From: an uncultured Alphaproteobacteria bacterium
Lineage (GTDB): Bacteria > Pseudomonadota > Alphaproteobacteria > Rhodobacterales > Rhodobacteraceae
Assembly (NCBI GenBank): GCA_902570265.1
Contig: CACFXF010000002.1
Span: forward strand, 97,239 to 161,238
Reading direction: 5' to 3'
DNA: 64,000 bases
Shown: positions 29,573-38,389 of the stretch, in pieces
Position numbering within the stretch: position 1 is the first letter of the stretch
How the letters are laid out: every line of letters starts with the position of its first letter
Notes under the pieces: model-generated
What the model saw: the letters and a program-made list of their open reading frames with translations, nothing else
The model's database searches: none
What the model was told of the DNA's origin: nothing
Made by a program: the position numbers and the translations under genes

Positions 29573-29672
29573 TTGTTTACTCCATTACATTAGTTAGAAT
29601 AATTATTCAATTGAAATGTATTAAGTCAATACTCAGTTTATAAATTAACCAAATTACTTAATTTAAGCTACT

Positions 29673-30707
29673 CTATTTTAAAATTGCATTCACAATTTTT
29701 TTTGCACTAAATCTAACCGGATCTGTAACTGGTAAATTGAGTTTATCTTGTAGTTTATAAATTTCATTTTTAGCTGAGACATCATCTAAACCTCTAGTAT
29801 CTAAAGCAATAGCTTTAACTTTTGCCTTTGGAAATGAATTGAGACTAGTAGCTAGTTGCTCATTTAGACTAATTACTTCGTCCAATGGGGGTATTAATAT
29901 TTTAGTTTCACTTTCAACAACATCCAAACCATGTCGATGACAAAGTACTAAAGCTGTTGGACAACTACCTCTCATTAAAGGAAGAGTAGCAGTACTACCT
30001 GGATTTAATAATGAACCCTGCCCTTCAATGATTAAATATTTGTTTTTTTTATATTTAAGTACCATTTCTTCCACAGCTCCACTTGCATAGTCTACTTTAT
30101 ATGCATCCAAAGGTATTCCATTTCCTGAAATACAAATCCCAGTTTGACCTGTTGCCAAAAAAACTACATCTTTAGCCTCAGCCCTAAGAGAATCTGCTAA
30201 TTCAAAACCAGCAGTCATTTTTCCCACTGCCATATCAGTACCAATCATAAGTATTCTTTGATTTGAAAGAAATGATGCTCGGGCAGCTCCAATCTTAGGT
30301 TTCTTGTTAATGGGATTTCTTATATCCCAAATCCATTGATTGGAACCTAATTTACTCGAGAAAATGTCATTTACATTATCATGCAAACCGTTAACTACTG
30401 AAAGGCCTCTTTCAATGGCTTTATCGATAATCTGTATCCAACTTTCTGGAAGTCTTCCACCAGATGGAGCTGTTCCTAACAATAATACTTCTGAACCAAA
30501 TTCAAATGCTTCATCTATTGTTTCTAAAATTGGTATATCCTTATCTATACCACATACTTCTGAAACTGTCTTACCTGCTTGATGACTATCAATAACACAA
30601 GTTATTGGATTTGCACTATATCTAATAACACCTTCAGCCATTTTTGCGAATAAAGTACCCATACTTCCTTCCGCATAAATAGCAATTTTTTGATTTTTAT
30701 TTAGCAT
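29673..30707 (-). CDS. dgcN: D-glutamate N-acetyltransferase DgcN (DUF1611)
   Basis: DUF1611-family protein with a Rossmann-like N-terminal half and a P-loop-like C-terminal half (GTDMAVGKMTAGFELADSL). Other landmarks are VNGLHDNVND, GQTGICISGNGIPLDA and EGQGSLLNPGSTATLPLMRGSCP. In marine proteobacteria DgcN acetylates D-glutamate, and DgcA then racemises N-acetyl-D-glutamate. The adjacent enolase-superfamily gene supports this over a generic NAD-dependent epimerase label. I place the start at the ATG at 30707 (MLNKNQKIAIYAEG), overlapping the dgcA stop by 11 bases; an in-frame ATG at 30725 would overlap more. Confidence 0.8.
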   Translation of the reverse strand: MLNKNQKIAIYAEGSMGTLFAKMAEGVIRYSANPITCVIDSHQAGKTVSEVCGIDKDIPILETIDEAFEFGSEVLLLGTAPSGGRLPESWIQIIDKAIERGLSVVNGLHDNVNDIFSSKLGSNQWIWDIRNPINKKPKIGAARASFLSNQRILMIGTDMAVGKMTAGFELADSLRAEAKDVVFLATGQTGICISGNGIPLDAYKVDYASGAVEEMVLKYKKNKYLIIEGQGSLLNPGSTATLPLMRGSCPTALVLCHRHGLDVVESETKILIPPLDEVISLNEQLATSLNSFPKAKVKAIALDTRGLDDVSAKNEIYKLQDKLNLPVTDPVRFSAKKIVNAILK

Positions 30708-31716
30708 TAGTAAAAAAAGCTCCATGACCAGGTCTACTGTTTGGAGTTACAATTCCATCAACAAAAGTGGTACCTGAGGTTGGATCTGGATCTAAATTAA
30801 AATGAGAATCTAAATCAATATAATCAAATAAAGCTCCTATTGAACAACCAGCAGAAATTGAAATGGAACTCTCGCCCATACAACCTATCATTGTTTTAAG
30901 ATTAGCATTACGGGCAATTGCTACCATCTTTATTGCTTCACTTAATCCTCCACACTTCATTAATTTTAAGTTAATTCCATCAACATATTTAGACAAAGAC
31001 AAAATATCTTTCGAATTTCTACAACTCTCATCAACAAATATTGGCAAAGGTCTATTTTTAAACAAAAATTTTAAATCCTCTTCTTCACCTTTAGCAAGAG
31101 GTTGCTCGACATATTCAACTCCCATCTTAAATAACCATTTTAACATTTTATGTGCATCATCTAAACTCCAGCCCCCATTGGCATCTACCCTTACATTATC
31201 AAAATCGTTTTTAGCAAAAAATAAAATTCGTTCTAATATCTCCTTATCTTTATCAATACCTTCAGGCGAACCTAATTTTATCTTAAGATTTCCAAGCATA
31301 TTTTTTTCTCTTAAATAAATTACTCTTTCTTCAATTTCTTCTAATGGCATAATTCCTAAGGTAATAGAGGTACTAACACTTGGTAAACTTAAACCAAATA
31401 ATTTGTATAATGGCATATTTGCCTCTTTGGCTATTAAATCCCATAAGGCTATATCTAATGCTGCCAGAGCACATGGCGCCAGTTTATACTCAAAAGCTTT
31501 ATCATAATTTTCAATAACAGACGATGAAATTGATCCTGTTTCTTCTAAAAATTTTTCTATTTGAGTTTTGCCATCTTCTGCAGTTTCTGCTCCTTCTGTC
31601 AATCCAGGACACATTTCTCCTATTCCTACATTGTTATTTCTATTCAAAAACACGAAGAGGTTTTCAGAGCCCGTAAAGGTACCCCTACTTATTGTTAAAG
31701 GAAATCTTTTCTTCAA
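30697..31716 (-). CDS. dgcA: N-acetyl-D-glutamate racemase DgcA (enolase superfamily)
   Basis: 339-aa mandelate racemase/muconate lactonizing family member of the dipeptide-epimerase group. The capping domain contains MCPGLTEGAETAED. Barrel motifs are LKIKLGSPEG (KxK catalytic lysine), VRVDANGGWS (Asp), EQPLAKGEEED (Glu), IFVDESC (Asp) and GINLKLMKCGG (second catalytic Lys). The C-terminus includes GCMGESSISISAGC. Such enzymes act on L-Ala-D/L-Glu, or as DgcA on N-acetyl-glutamate when paired with DgcN; the overlap with dgcN favours the latter. The operon allows use of D-glutamate, probably from peptidoglycan debris. Confidence 0.8.
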   Translation of the reverse strand: MKKRFPLTISRGTFTGSENLFVFLNRNNNVGIGEMCPGLTEGAETAEDGKTQIEKFLEETGSISSSVIENYDKAFEYKLAPCALAALDIALWDLIAKEANMPLYKLFGLSLPSVSTSITLGIMPLEEIEERVIYLREKNMLGNLKIKLGSPEGIDKDKEILERILFFAKNDFDNVRVDANGGWSLDDAHKMLKWLFKMGVEYVEQPLAKGEEEDLKFLFKNRPLPIFVDESCRNSKDILSLSKYVDGINLKLMKCGGLSEAIKMVAIARNANLKTMIGCMGESSISISAGCSIGALFDYIDLDSHFNLDPDPTSGTTFVDGIVTPNSRPGHGAFFTNAK

Positions 31717-31779
31717 AAAAAATTTTTTATAATTTATTTCAGTCAGACTATATATCCTTTCAAATCAAATTAGTTTGAT

Positions 31780-32769
31780 TTATTTATGCATCACTTTTTT
31801 TCTGGCCCTAGTTTGATCGGTTGCTAATTGAGACCCATCATGGAATGTTCCAAACCACCTATCCCAGGGCATTTCCTCATTTCCGTAATTGCACTCATAA
31901 TATCTATGATGCAACTGATGATAGAAAGTTCCTAAGGCAAGACGTTTTTTATCTTTAATTAATAAATTTTCATAGCCAGTATGTGTCATTGCTGCTCCAG
32001 GACCTAAATATAAAGCATGAAAAATTAAATGAATTGGATGAGAAGCCAAAATCCAATGAATGCATATACTAGATATATAAAATAAATGCTCTACCGGATG
32101 CATAGAAAAACCTGACCAAGGTCCTACATTCACGTTTCGATGATGAAGAGAGTGATACCTATTATAAAAAAAAGGTATGTGTAAGAATCTATGAATCCAA
32201 TAAAAGTGAAAAGCAGACCAAATTGGAAGAAGTAGAAAAAATCCAAAAAACCAAAATGGATTTGAAAAAAAAGAATTTACTGGTGAATAATTATTAGCAA
32301 GTAACCACATTGTGATAGTTTGAAAAATGGTCAACTGACCAATACCGCTTGTTAAAGACCAAAACATATTGTCATGTACTTGATTAGAAAAATCCCAAAG
32401 TTTACCTTTTCCTTGTTCTCTTTTGTCAAACTTTAAGCGCTTTTCTTGTCCTTTAATGATATAAAAATACCAGTGTAATCCTCCAGAAATAGTTATCATT
32501 AATACCAAATTGATAAACCAAATTTGTAAAATCCAAGTTAATTCAAAATTTTTGGTTTGATCTAAAGAAGGATATACAAAATACCAAATTAAAAAAGAAA
32601 TTATTACTAAAATTACTTTTTCACTTAGGTGAAGCCAGTTTCTATATATCCAAGCTATAAAAAAACTTGAATAAAGAGGTGACCTAAATAATGAGTTATT
32701 CTGCAAAGGAATGCTAGGATGATAATTCCAATCAGAATTTACTTCTTTTTTATCTAAATTATCTGACAT
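31780..32769 (-). CDS. Fatty acid hydroxylase/sterol desaturase family protein
   Basis: Membrane-bound non-heme diiron enzyme, 329 aa with several hydrophobic helices (about 40-70, 85-105, 140-190, 225-250). The histidine boxes are FHFYWIHRFLH, YHSLHHRNVN, HPVEHLFY and FYHQLHHRYYECNYGNEEMPWDRWFGTFHDG. These ligate the diiron centre in the ERG3/ScS7 superfamily. The substrate could be a lipid, carotenoid or sterol-like compound. Divergent from the BciA-like gene with 90 bases between starts. Confidence 0.88.
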   Translation of the reverse strand: MSDNLDKKEVNSDWNYHPSIPLQNNSLFRSPLYSSFFIAWIYRNWLHLSEKVILVIISFLIWYFVYPSLDQTKNFELTWILQIWFINLVLMITISGGLHWYFYIIKGQEKRLKFDKREQGKGKLWDFSNQVHDNMFWSLTSGIGQLTIFQTITMWLLANNYSPVNSFFSNPFWFFGFFLLLPIWSAFHFYWIHRFLHIPFFYNRYHSLHHRNVNVGPWSGFSMHPVEHLFYISSICIHWILASHPIHLIFHALYLGPGAAMTHTGYENLLIKDKKRLALGTFYHQLHHRYYECNYGNEEMPWDRWFGTFHDGSQLATDQTRARKKVMHK

Positions 32770-32859
32770 TATTCTCTCAAATAAATAAAAATTACTGTTA
32801 TTAACTTATCAAAAAATATACAATTGATCTAACAAAATTTTTTTGGATAGGATAATAAC

Positions 32860-33834
32860 ATTACAAAGAAAGTCTTAGTTATAGGTGCTACAGGATATAT
32901 TGGTAATTATGTAGTAAAAACTCTTTTAAGGATGGGTTTTATTCCTGTTTGTCCCATTAGAGAAAACAACCAATGTTTTGCAAAAAAACACAATTTATCG
33001 ATTAATCAGGTTCCATTATGGGAAATTAGTAATTTAGATTCAGTAAAAAAATTATTTAAAAAAAATCATGATGCACATGCAATAATATCATGTATTTCAA
33101 GCAGAACAGGTGTAAAAAAAGATACCTGGGATGTTGATTTTGCACTTAATATGCATCTGTTAAATGGAGCAGAATTCGTTGGAATAAAGAAATTTATCTA
33201 TCTCTCCGCAATTTGTGTACAAGTTCCAAAATTAAACTTTCAATATGCAAAATTAGCTTTTGAAAAAAACCTAGAGAACTCTAAAATTGATTATACTGTA
33301 ATAAGACCTACTGCTTTCTTTAAATCTTTATCTGGACAAATTAAAAGAATAAAGCAAAACAAAAAGTTTATAGTATTCGATAATGGTAAAAAAACCAAAT
33401 CAAAACCAATATCTGGTGAAGATTTGAGTAAGTTTATAGTTTCTGCAATAAATAACAAAAATATGAAGAATAAAATTATACCAATTGGTGGTCCTGGGCC
33501 TGCACGTACCTTTAAAGAGTTTGGTGAACTTATTTTTCAAATCTCAGGGTTATCCCCAAAATATTTTTATTTTCCAAGTTTTGTATTTAAAATACTTATT
33601 TATATAATGAAACCAATTTCATTAGTATCGGTTAAAATAGATGATAAAATCGAATTTTTAAAAATAGCTCATTATTATGCTACTGAATCAATGCTTTTTT
33701 GGGATGAAAAAAAACTAGAGTACTCAGATTATAAAACCCAAGAGTTTGGTGATCAAAAGATTGAAAGCTATTATGAATCAGTTATAAATGGTGAACTAGA
33801 ATTTAAAAGTGATCCTAATCAAAAGATATTTTGA
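32860..33834 (+). CDS. BciA-like divinyl chlorophyllide 8-vinyl reductase homologue
   Basis: NAD(P)-binding SDR-type protein. The Rossmann glycine motif VLVIGATGYIGNYVV lies at residues ~5-19 only if translation starts upstream of the first ATG (32932). In that frame no ATG, GTG or TTG exists between the stop at 32848 and the motif. ATT at 32860, preceded by AGGAT with good spacing, is the best start, giving 324 aa. BciA-like segments include IISCISSRTGVKKDTWDVDF, YLSAICVQVP, VIRPTAFFKSLSGQIKRIKQ, IPIGGPGPARTFKEFGE and HYYATESML. BciA reduces the 8-vinyl group in chlorophyll synthesis, yet no other pigment gene is in view, so the role may differ. Confidence 0.7.
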   Translation: MTKKVLVIGATGYIGNYVVKTLLRMGFIPVCPIRENNQCFAKKHNLSINQVPLWEISNLDSVKKLFKKNHDAHAIISCISSRTGVKKDTWDVDFALNMHLLNGAEFVGIKKFIYLSAICVQVPKLNFQYAKLAFEKNLENSKIDYTVIRPTAFFKSLSGQIKRIKQNKKFIVFDNGKKTKSKPISGEDLSKFIVSAINNKNMKNKIIPIGGPGPARTFKEFGELIFQISGLSPKYFYFPSFVFKILIYIMKPISLVSVKIDDKIEFLKIAHYYATESMLFWDEKKLEYSDYKTQEFGDQKIESYYESVINGELEFKSDPNQKIF

Positions 33835-33861
33835 ATTAATTTTATAAATAAATACAATAGC

Positions 33862-34233
33862 TTAATCTTCAAGATTAATGTAGCAATCTGCATAAAAACG
33901 AGGAATACATATACAATAAAATTCTAAGTCACAATTTCCAACATTTGTAATTCTCTGACTTCGATTAGCTTCAATCAAAATCGTATCGTTTTCTTTTACT
34001 GAAATTTGTTCATCATCAATTTCTAACAAACCCAATCCTTTTTTTATAACGTAAGTTTCCTGAACACCTCTTAATAAATGTAATTGAGTAGTTGTATCAA
34101 TTTCTACTCTTGCAAGTGCAATAGAGATATTTGGAGATTGAGGGTCATTTAGTAATTCTGTAATATAGCAACGTTCTTCTGTCCAAAATTCTTTCAACGG
34201 ATTTTTTTTTCTGATTGAATTAGATGGACACAT
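33862..34233 (-). CDS. Single-domain cupin protein
   Basis: About 123 aa forming one small beta barrel. Cupin motif 1 resembles ARVEIDTTTQLHLLRGVQETYVIKKGLGLLEID and motif 2 is IEANRSQRITNVGNCDLEFYCICIPRF. The metal-binding histidines are partly replaced (only His in LHLL and Glu in QETY), so catalysis is doubtful. ATG at 34233 overlaps the PNP stop by 14 bases, making it the last gene of the nucleoside operon. Possibly a sugar-phosphate or nucleoside-related auxiliary. Confidence 0.7.
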   Translation of the reverse strand: MCPSNSIRKKNPLKEFWTEERCYITELLNDPQSPNISIALARVEIDTTTQLHLLRGVQETYVIKKGLGLLEIDDEQISVKENDTILIEANRSQRITNVGNCDLEFYCICIPRFYADCYINLED

Positions 34234-35059
34234 TTTCTTCACCAAGCTCTGGAATCAACCCCTCAAATAACTGAATTATTTTTTTTCCAGCAATTTCTGC
34301 AAAATAAAATATATCATCAATATTATCTGGTTTTTGATCTGGCCCACCTGTGGCTGAATTCGTTATTGCCGAAATTCCTAATACACTAAAACCACAATGA
34401 ATAGCAGATATATTTTCTAATACGGTAGACATACCTACTGCATCAGCACCTGACATTTTTAAAAATCTTCTCTCGGCTGAAGTTTCAAGTGAAGGTCCCT
34501 TAATTCCAGCATAAATACCTTGGTTAAAATGTATTTTGTTGTTTTTTAATATTTTGATTGAAAGCTCTCTCAATATTTTACAATATGCATTAGACATATC
34601 TGGGAATCTTTGTCCTATGGTTTCATCGTTCATACCAACTAATGGATTTTCCCCAGTAAAATTTATATGATCTTTTATCAACATAATATCACCTGGTTGA
34701 TGATCTTTAGATAGTGATCCAGCTGCATTAGTAATTATCAAATTCTTTGCTCCTAACTTCCTCATTACTCTAATTGGAAAGGTTACCTGATTAGCATTAT
34801 ATCCCTCATATAAATGTAACCTACCTTGCATTAAACATAGATTAACTCCTTTAAATGTCCCAAAAATTAGTTTACCACCATGCGATGGTGCTGTAGATGT
34901 TTGAAATCCAGGAATTTCTTCAAAATTAACAAAAGTTGGATTATCAACCCAATGAATGAAATTTCCTAAACCAGATCCAAGGATTATGGCAATATTCGGA
35001 AGATCAACCTTAAGCGATTTGACTTTAACAATAGCTTTATCAATTAAGTTATTTTCCAA
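34220..35059 (-). CDS. punA: Purine nucleoside phosphorylase (trimeric type)
   Basis: Phosphorolyses purine nucleosides to base and (deoxy)ribose-1-phosphate. 279 aa. Phosphate site AIILGSGLGNF; PSHGGKLIFGTFKGVNLCLMQGRLHLYEGY; VITNAAGSL-like segment NLIITNAAGSLS; GPSLETSAERRFLKMSGADAVGMSTVLE and the base-specificity residues in SAITNSATGG (Asn favours 6-oxopurines). It sits between an amidohydrolase and a cupin gene in an operon with a BMP-type nucleoside ABC transporter, consistent with import followed by salvage. Confidence 0.93.
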   Translation of the reverse strand: MENNLIDKAIVKVKSLKVDLPNIAIILGSGLGNFIHWVDNPTFVNFEEIPGFQTSTAPSHGGKLIFGTFKGVNLCLMQGRLHLYEGYNANQVTFPIRVMRKLGAKNLIITNAAGSLSKDHQPGDIMLIKDHINFTGENPLVGMNDETIGQRFPDMSNAYCKILRELSIKILKNNKIHFNQGIYAGIKGPSLETSAERRFLKMSGADAVGMSTVLENISAIHCGFSVLGISAITNSATGGPDQKPDNIDDIFYFAEIAGKKIIQLFEGLIPELGEENVSI

Positions 35060-35071
35060 GTTTTTCTCAAT

Positions 35072-36388
35072 TTATAATAATGAATTTAAAGTTGGCATTT
35101 TTAATTTTTTGACTTCTTTGATAATATTTTCCATGTCAAAACTTATAATTGAGCCATCTTTAACACGTTGTTTACCCGCAACATAAACATGTTTAACATC
35201 AGATTTTGAACAAGAATAAACTAAATGTGTTATTGGATCAAATAAAGGTATTGAATGTAGTGAATTAGTAGAAATTATAACCATGTCTGCTTGCTTTCCG
35301 ATTTCTAAACTACCTATTTCAGAACTTTTACCTAATGCTTTAGCCCCATTAATTGTAGCCATCTGAAATACATCTTTAGCATTTACTATATCTGGCTTCA
35401 TTAATTTTCCTTTTGGTAAAGTAGCAGCAAGCCTCATCGTTAACCACATATCAAGATCATTACCACTTATTGCACCATCTGTTCCGAGTGTTACATTTAT
35501 TTCTTTTTCAAGGAAATCTAATGTTGGAGCTATCCCAGAACCTAATTTCAAATTAGATAGCGGATTATGAGCAATTATTGAATTGGTTGTTTTAATAATA
35601 TCCATTTCAGCATTATCTAGATGTACACAATGAGCTAAAATAGCTTTGTCATCTAACAAATCTAATTTGTCTAGATGTCTAATGACTGTATCTCCATATC
35701 TACTTTTAATGTCTTTTTGCTCAAACATAGTCTCTGCAGCATGAATTGAAAAAATAGCTTTAAAATCATTAGCAATTTTTTTTGCGTCTTTTAAATGTTC
35801 TGGTCCAACTGTATAGGAACCGTGCGGCATAACAGCTGGTATAACAAATTCCGAATTATTAAATTTAGAACAAAAATCTGAAGCTTCTACCAAATATTGT
35901 TCATGATTTCTACCTCCTACACCTGGAAAGTCTATGAAAATGCCTCCTGTACAAAGCCTTAATCCTAAATCTAAAGAAGCATTAGCTGTTTCAAAAGGAT
36001 ACCAAAACATATCTACAACTGTAGTAACACCTGCTAATAAATTTTCTGCTAGGCCTAAATAGGAACCTAGCAATGTTGTTTCAGGATTTAAAATAGCTTT
36101 TTCAGCTTTCCAAACTTCTTGCAACCAGTCCTCTAGAGATAAATTCTCGACCAACCCTCTAAATAAGCTATCAGCAGCATGACAATGAGCATTAATTAAA
36201 CCAGGGATAATTATTTCGTTATTTAGTGCAACGCACTCTTTAGATTCTGGAAGATTATTTTTATTTTTGTTTTTACTTCCAATAAGTGATATCTTGCTGC
36301 CTTTGACACCAATAATACCGTCTTCAATAATGTTAAAAGAATTATTACAAGTTATTATAGTTCCACCAGTTATTAATAAATCATACAT
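35072..36388 (-). CDS. Amidohydrolase, MtaD/TrzN-type nucleoside or base deaminase
   Basis: 438-aa metal-dependent hydrolase of the ATZ/TRZ family. Metal and catalytic residues are in GLINAHCHAADSLFRG (HxH), FSIHAAETMFEQ, LAHCVHLDNAE and LGTDGAISGNDLDMW (Asp). The C-terminal beta sandwich carries GSLEIGKQADMVII. Members deaminate adenosine, S-adenosylhomocysteine, methylthioadenosine, guanine or cytosine-type rings. Its position upstream of PNP and downstream of nucleoside ABC permeases suggests purine nucleoside or base deamination. Exact substrate not decided. Confidence 0.85.
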   Translation of the reverse strand: MYDLLITGGTIITCNNSFNIIEDGIIGVKGSKISLIGSKNKNKNNLPESKECVALNNEIIIPGLINAHCHAADSLFRGLVENLSLEDWLQEVWKAEKAILNPETTLLGSYLGLAENLLAGVTTVVDMFWYPFETANASLDLGLRLCTGGIFIDFPGVGGRNHEQYLVEASDFCSKFNNSEFVIPAVMPHGSYTVGPEHLKDAKKIANDFKAIFSIHAAETMFEQKDIKSRYGDTVIRHLDKLDLLDDKAILAHCVHLDNAEMDIIKTTNSIIAHNPLSNLKLGSGIAPTLDFLEKEINVTLGTDGAISGNDLDMWLTMRLAATLPKGKLMKPDIVNAKDVFQMATINGAKALGKSSEIGSLEIGKQADMVIISTNSLHSIPLFDPITHLVYSCSKSDVKHVYVAGKQRVKDGSIISFDMENIIKEVKKLKMPTLNSLL

Positions 36389-36404
36389 TTAAATAATTCC
36401 TAAC

Positions 36405-37316
36405 TTAATAAATTGTTCTAGATAAAGTCCTTAGTTTTTTATATGAAACAATTATCAAAACGACAAGGCACACAATATAAGGTAAAAGTTCTGTAATTTG
36501 TTGTGGCAAACCCAAACCTTGAATTCTTAGAGAGAGACTATCTACTAAACCAAATAAAACAATTAAAAAGAATAATGGAATAGGTCTTCCTCCACAGAGT
36601 AATACCGCAACTACTGCAATCCATCCCCTTCCAGCACTCATATTTTCTACAAATAAACCAACATTTGAAATTGATAATTGAGCACCAGCTAATCCACACA
36701 AAATACCACACAACAAAAGAACCAAAAATTTAATTTTGACAGGATTTACACCTGATGATCTCAATACTTCTGGATTTTCTCCTACCACACGTATCCATAA
36801 TCCAAATTTATGATATTTTAAAAAGTAGTGTAAAATAAATACAATAACTATTGATAAATAAAATAAAATGCTCTGATTATTTATTAAAAGATCTAAAATT
36901 GGTATGTTGTTAAAGATAGGTAATTGAATTTGTGGTAATTTTTTTATTTCAGGGTGACTGAATACACCACTTACCTTAAAAATAGATCTTAAAAGATAAG
37001 TCGATAAACCAAGAGCTAATATATTAATAGCTATAGAAATGACAATTGGATCCCCTTTTCTTCTCAAATGGAATTCTGCAAAAATTATAGATAGGAATAA
37101 TCCTCCAAATATTGCAGATAATGCACCTAGAAAAGCGTTATTTGCAAAAAAGGATCCTAAAACTGCCATAAAAGCCCCTAATAAGATAAAACCCTCTAAC
37201 CCTATATTAAAAATACCTGCCCTATGACAAATTGACCCCCCTAATGCAGCAAGCAATATTGGAGTAGTTAACCTTGCTATAGATGAAAAAAATTCAGGAT
37301 CAAAAATTTCAATCAT
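36405..37316 (-). CDS. Nucleoside-type ABC transporter permease 2 (BmpA system)
   Basis: Membrane subunit of the branched-chain/BPD_transp_2 fold, about 303 aa with roughly nine helices. GLEGFILLGAFMAVLGSFF and FGLWIRVVGENPEVLRSSGVNPVKIKF (cytoplasmic coupling loop) are typical of YufQ/NupQ proteins. The ATG at 37316 has AAGGG about eight bases before it and overlaps the end of the first permease gene by eight bases; a GTG nine bases earlier is an alternative. Works with the permease at 37309, ATPase at 38390 and binding protein at 39911. Confidence 0.88.
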   Translation of the reverse strand: MIEIFDPEFFSSIARLTTPILLAALGGSICHRAGIFNIGLEGFILLGAFMAVLGSFFANNAFLGALSAIFGGLFLSIIFAEFHLRRKGDPIVISIAINILALGLSTYLLRSIFKVSGVFSHPEIKKLPQIQLPIFNNIPILDLLINNQSILFYLSIVIVFILHYFLKYHKFGLWIRVVGENPEVLRSSGVNPVKIKFLVLLLCGILCGLAGAQLSISNVGLFVENMSAGRGWIAVVAVLLCGGRPIPLFFLIVLFGLVDSLSLRIQGLGLPQQITELLPYIVCLVVLIIVSYKKLRTLSRTIY

Positions 37317-38370
37317 CTTTAACACCCTTATTAGAGGATAAATTACTTAAACTTCCTAACTTTCCGACAACAAAAAGAATTATAACTGCTTGAATAACAG
37401 TTGCTATTTCTTTAGGAACTTGAGCTATTCTTTCCATACCAGCAGCACCAGTATATATGGCTGCAAAGAAGAAACCAGCTAAAGGAATAAACCAAAGATT
37501 GAGATTTACTAATAAAGCAGCAATGATTCCAGTCCAAGCATAAAGAGGTTGCACTAACATTCCATCTGTGAATCTATGGTGTATTCCTAAAACAGCAATA
37601 CTCCCAACAATTCCTGCAATTGCACCAGAAAGTGCTAGTGTTTTAAAAACTATTTTTTTTGTTGGTAAACCGGATAATTTTACATAGCTTAAAGAATGTC
37701 CCATATTCTTTGAATAATAACCATGTTTCGTATTATAAAAAATAATTAAACAAATAACATAGACTAAAAATATAATCAAAATTCCTAAATCAAGTCTAGT
37801 ATTTGGAAAATAAGGGAGCCAAACATTTTTTGGCAATAAAAAAGTTTGAGGCAACCCAGATTGTATATCTCTGAATGGGTGGTTTACTAAATAAGAAGTA
37901 ATAAAACGAGCAGGATAATTTAAGAGCAAGGAGCCAACTAAAAGAGGAACACCCATATATATGGTAAGAAATCCACTAATTAAAGCCCAAGTCGCTCCAG
38001 CTAACATTCCACTAATTATTGATATTATTATACCAATAAAACCAAAATCACTTACTAATAAACCTGTAAAAGCACATGCAAACCCACCAACTACTAATTG
38101 CCCCTCTCCTCCAATATTAAATAGGCCACCTCTAAACGCAACAAGAGCAGCTATAGCCATACCACTAATTAATGCCATTTTGGAAAATGTTGAAAATAAA
38201 TAGGCGTTGTTTCTACCCCCAACTGAACTATTTACAAAACCTTTAAATGCAAGAGAGAAATTAGCATCTGCTAGGTAAAGTAACAAAAAAATAAGGATAA
38301 AGATTGAAAAAAATGCATAAAAAATTTCAATTGTTGGTCGAAAAATTTTTAAAAAGCTTTTACTTTGCAT
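37309..38370 (-). CDS. Nucleoside-type ABC transporter permease 1 (BmpA system)
   Basis: About 353 aa with multiple hydrophobic helices. Family features are AALVAFRGGLFNIGGEGQLVVGGF and the conserved coupling loop YVKLSGLPTKKIVFKTLALSGAIAG, then VQPLYAWTGIIAALLVNLN. I favour ATG 38370 (MQSKSFLKIF); the frame is open 19 codons further back to 38427, into the end of the ATPase gene. Together with its partner permease it forms the heteromeric channel for nucleoside uptake. Confidence 0.88.
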   Translation of the reverse strand: MQSKSFLKIFRPTIEIFYAFFSIFILIFLLLYLADANFSLAFKGFVNSSVGGRNNAYLFSTFSKMALISGMAIAALVAFRGGLFNIGGEGQLVVGGFACAFTGLLVSDFGFIGIIISIISGMLAGATWALISGFLTIYMGVPLLVGSLLLNYPARFITSYLVNHPFRDIQSGLPQTFLLPKNVWLPYFPNTRLDLGILIIFLVYVICLIIFYNTKHGYYSKNMGHSLSYVKLSGLPTKKIVFKTLALSGAIAGIVGSIAVLGIHHRFTDGMLVQPLYAWTGIIAALLVNLNLWFIPLAGFFFAAIYTGAAGMERIAQVPKEIATVIQAVIILFVVGKLGSLSNLSSNKGVKDD

Positions 38371-38389
38371 GAGTCTAAACCGTAAAATA

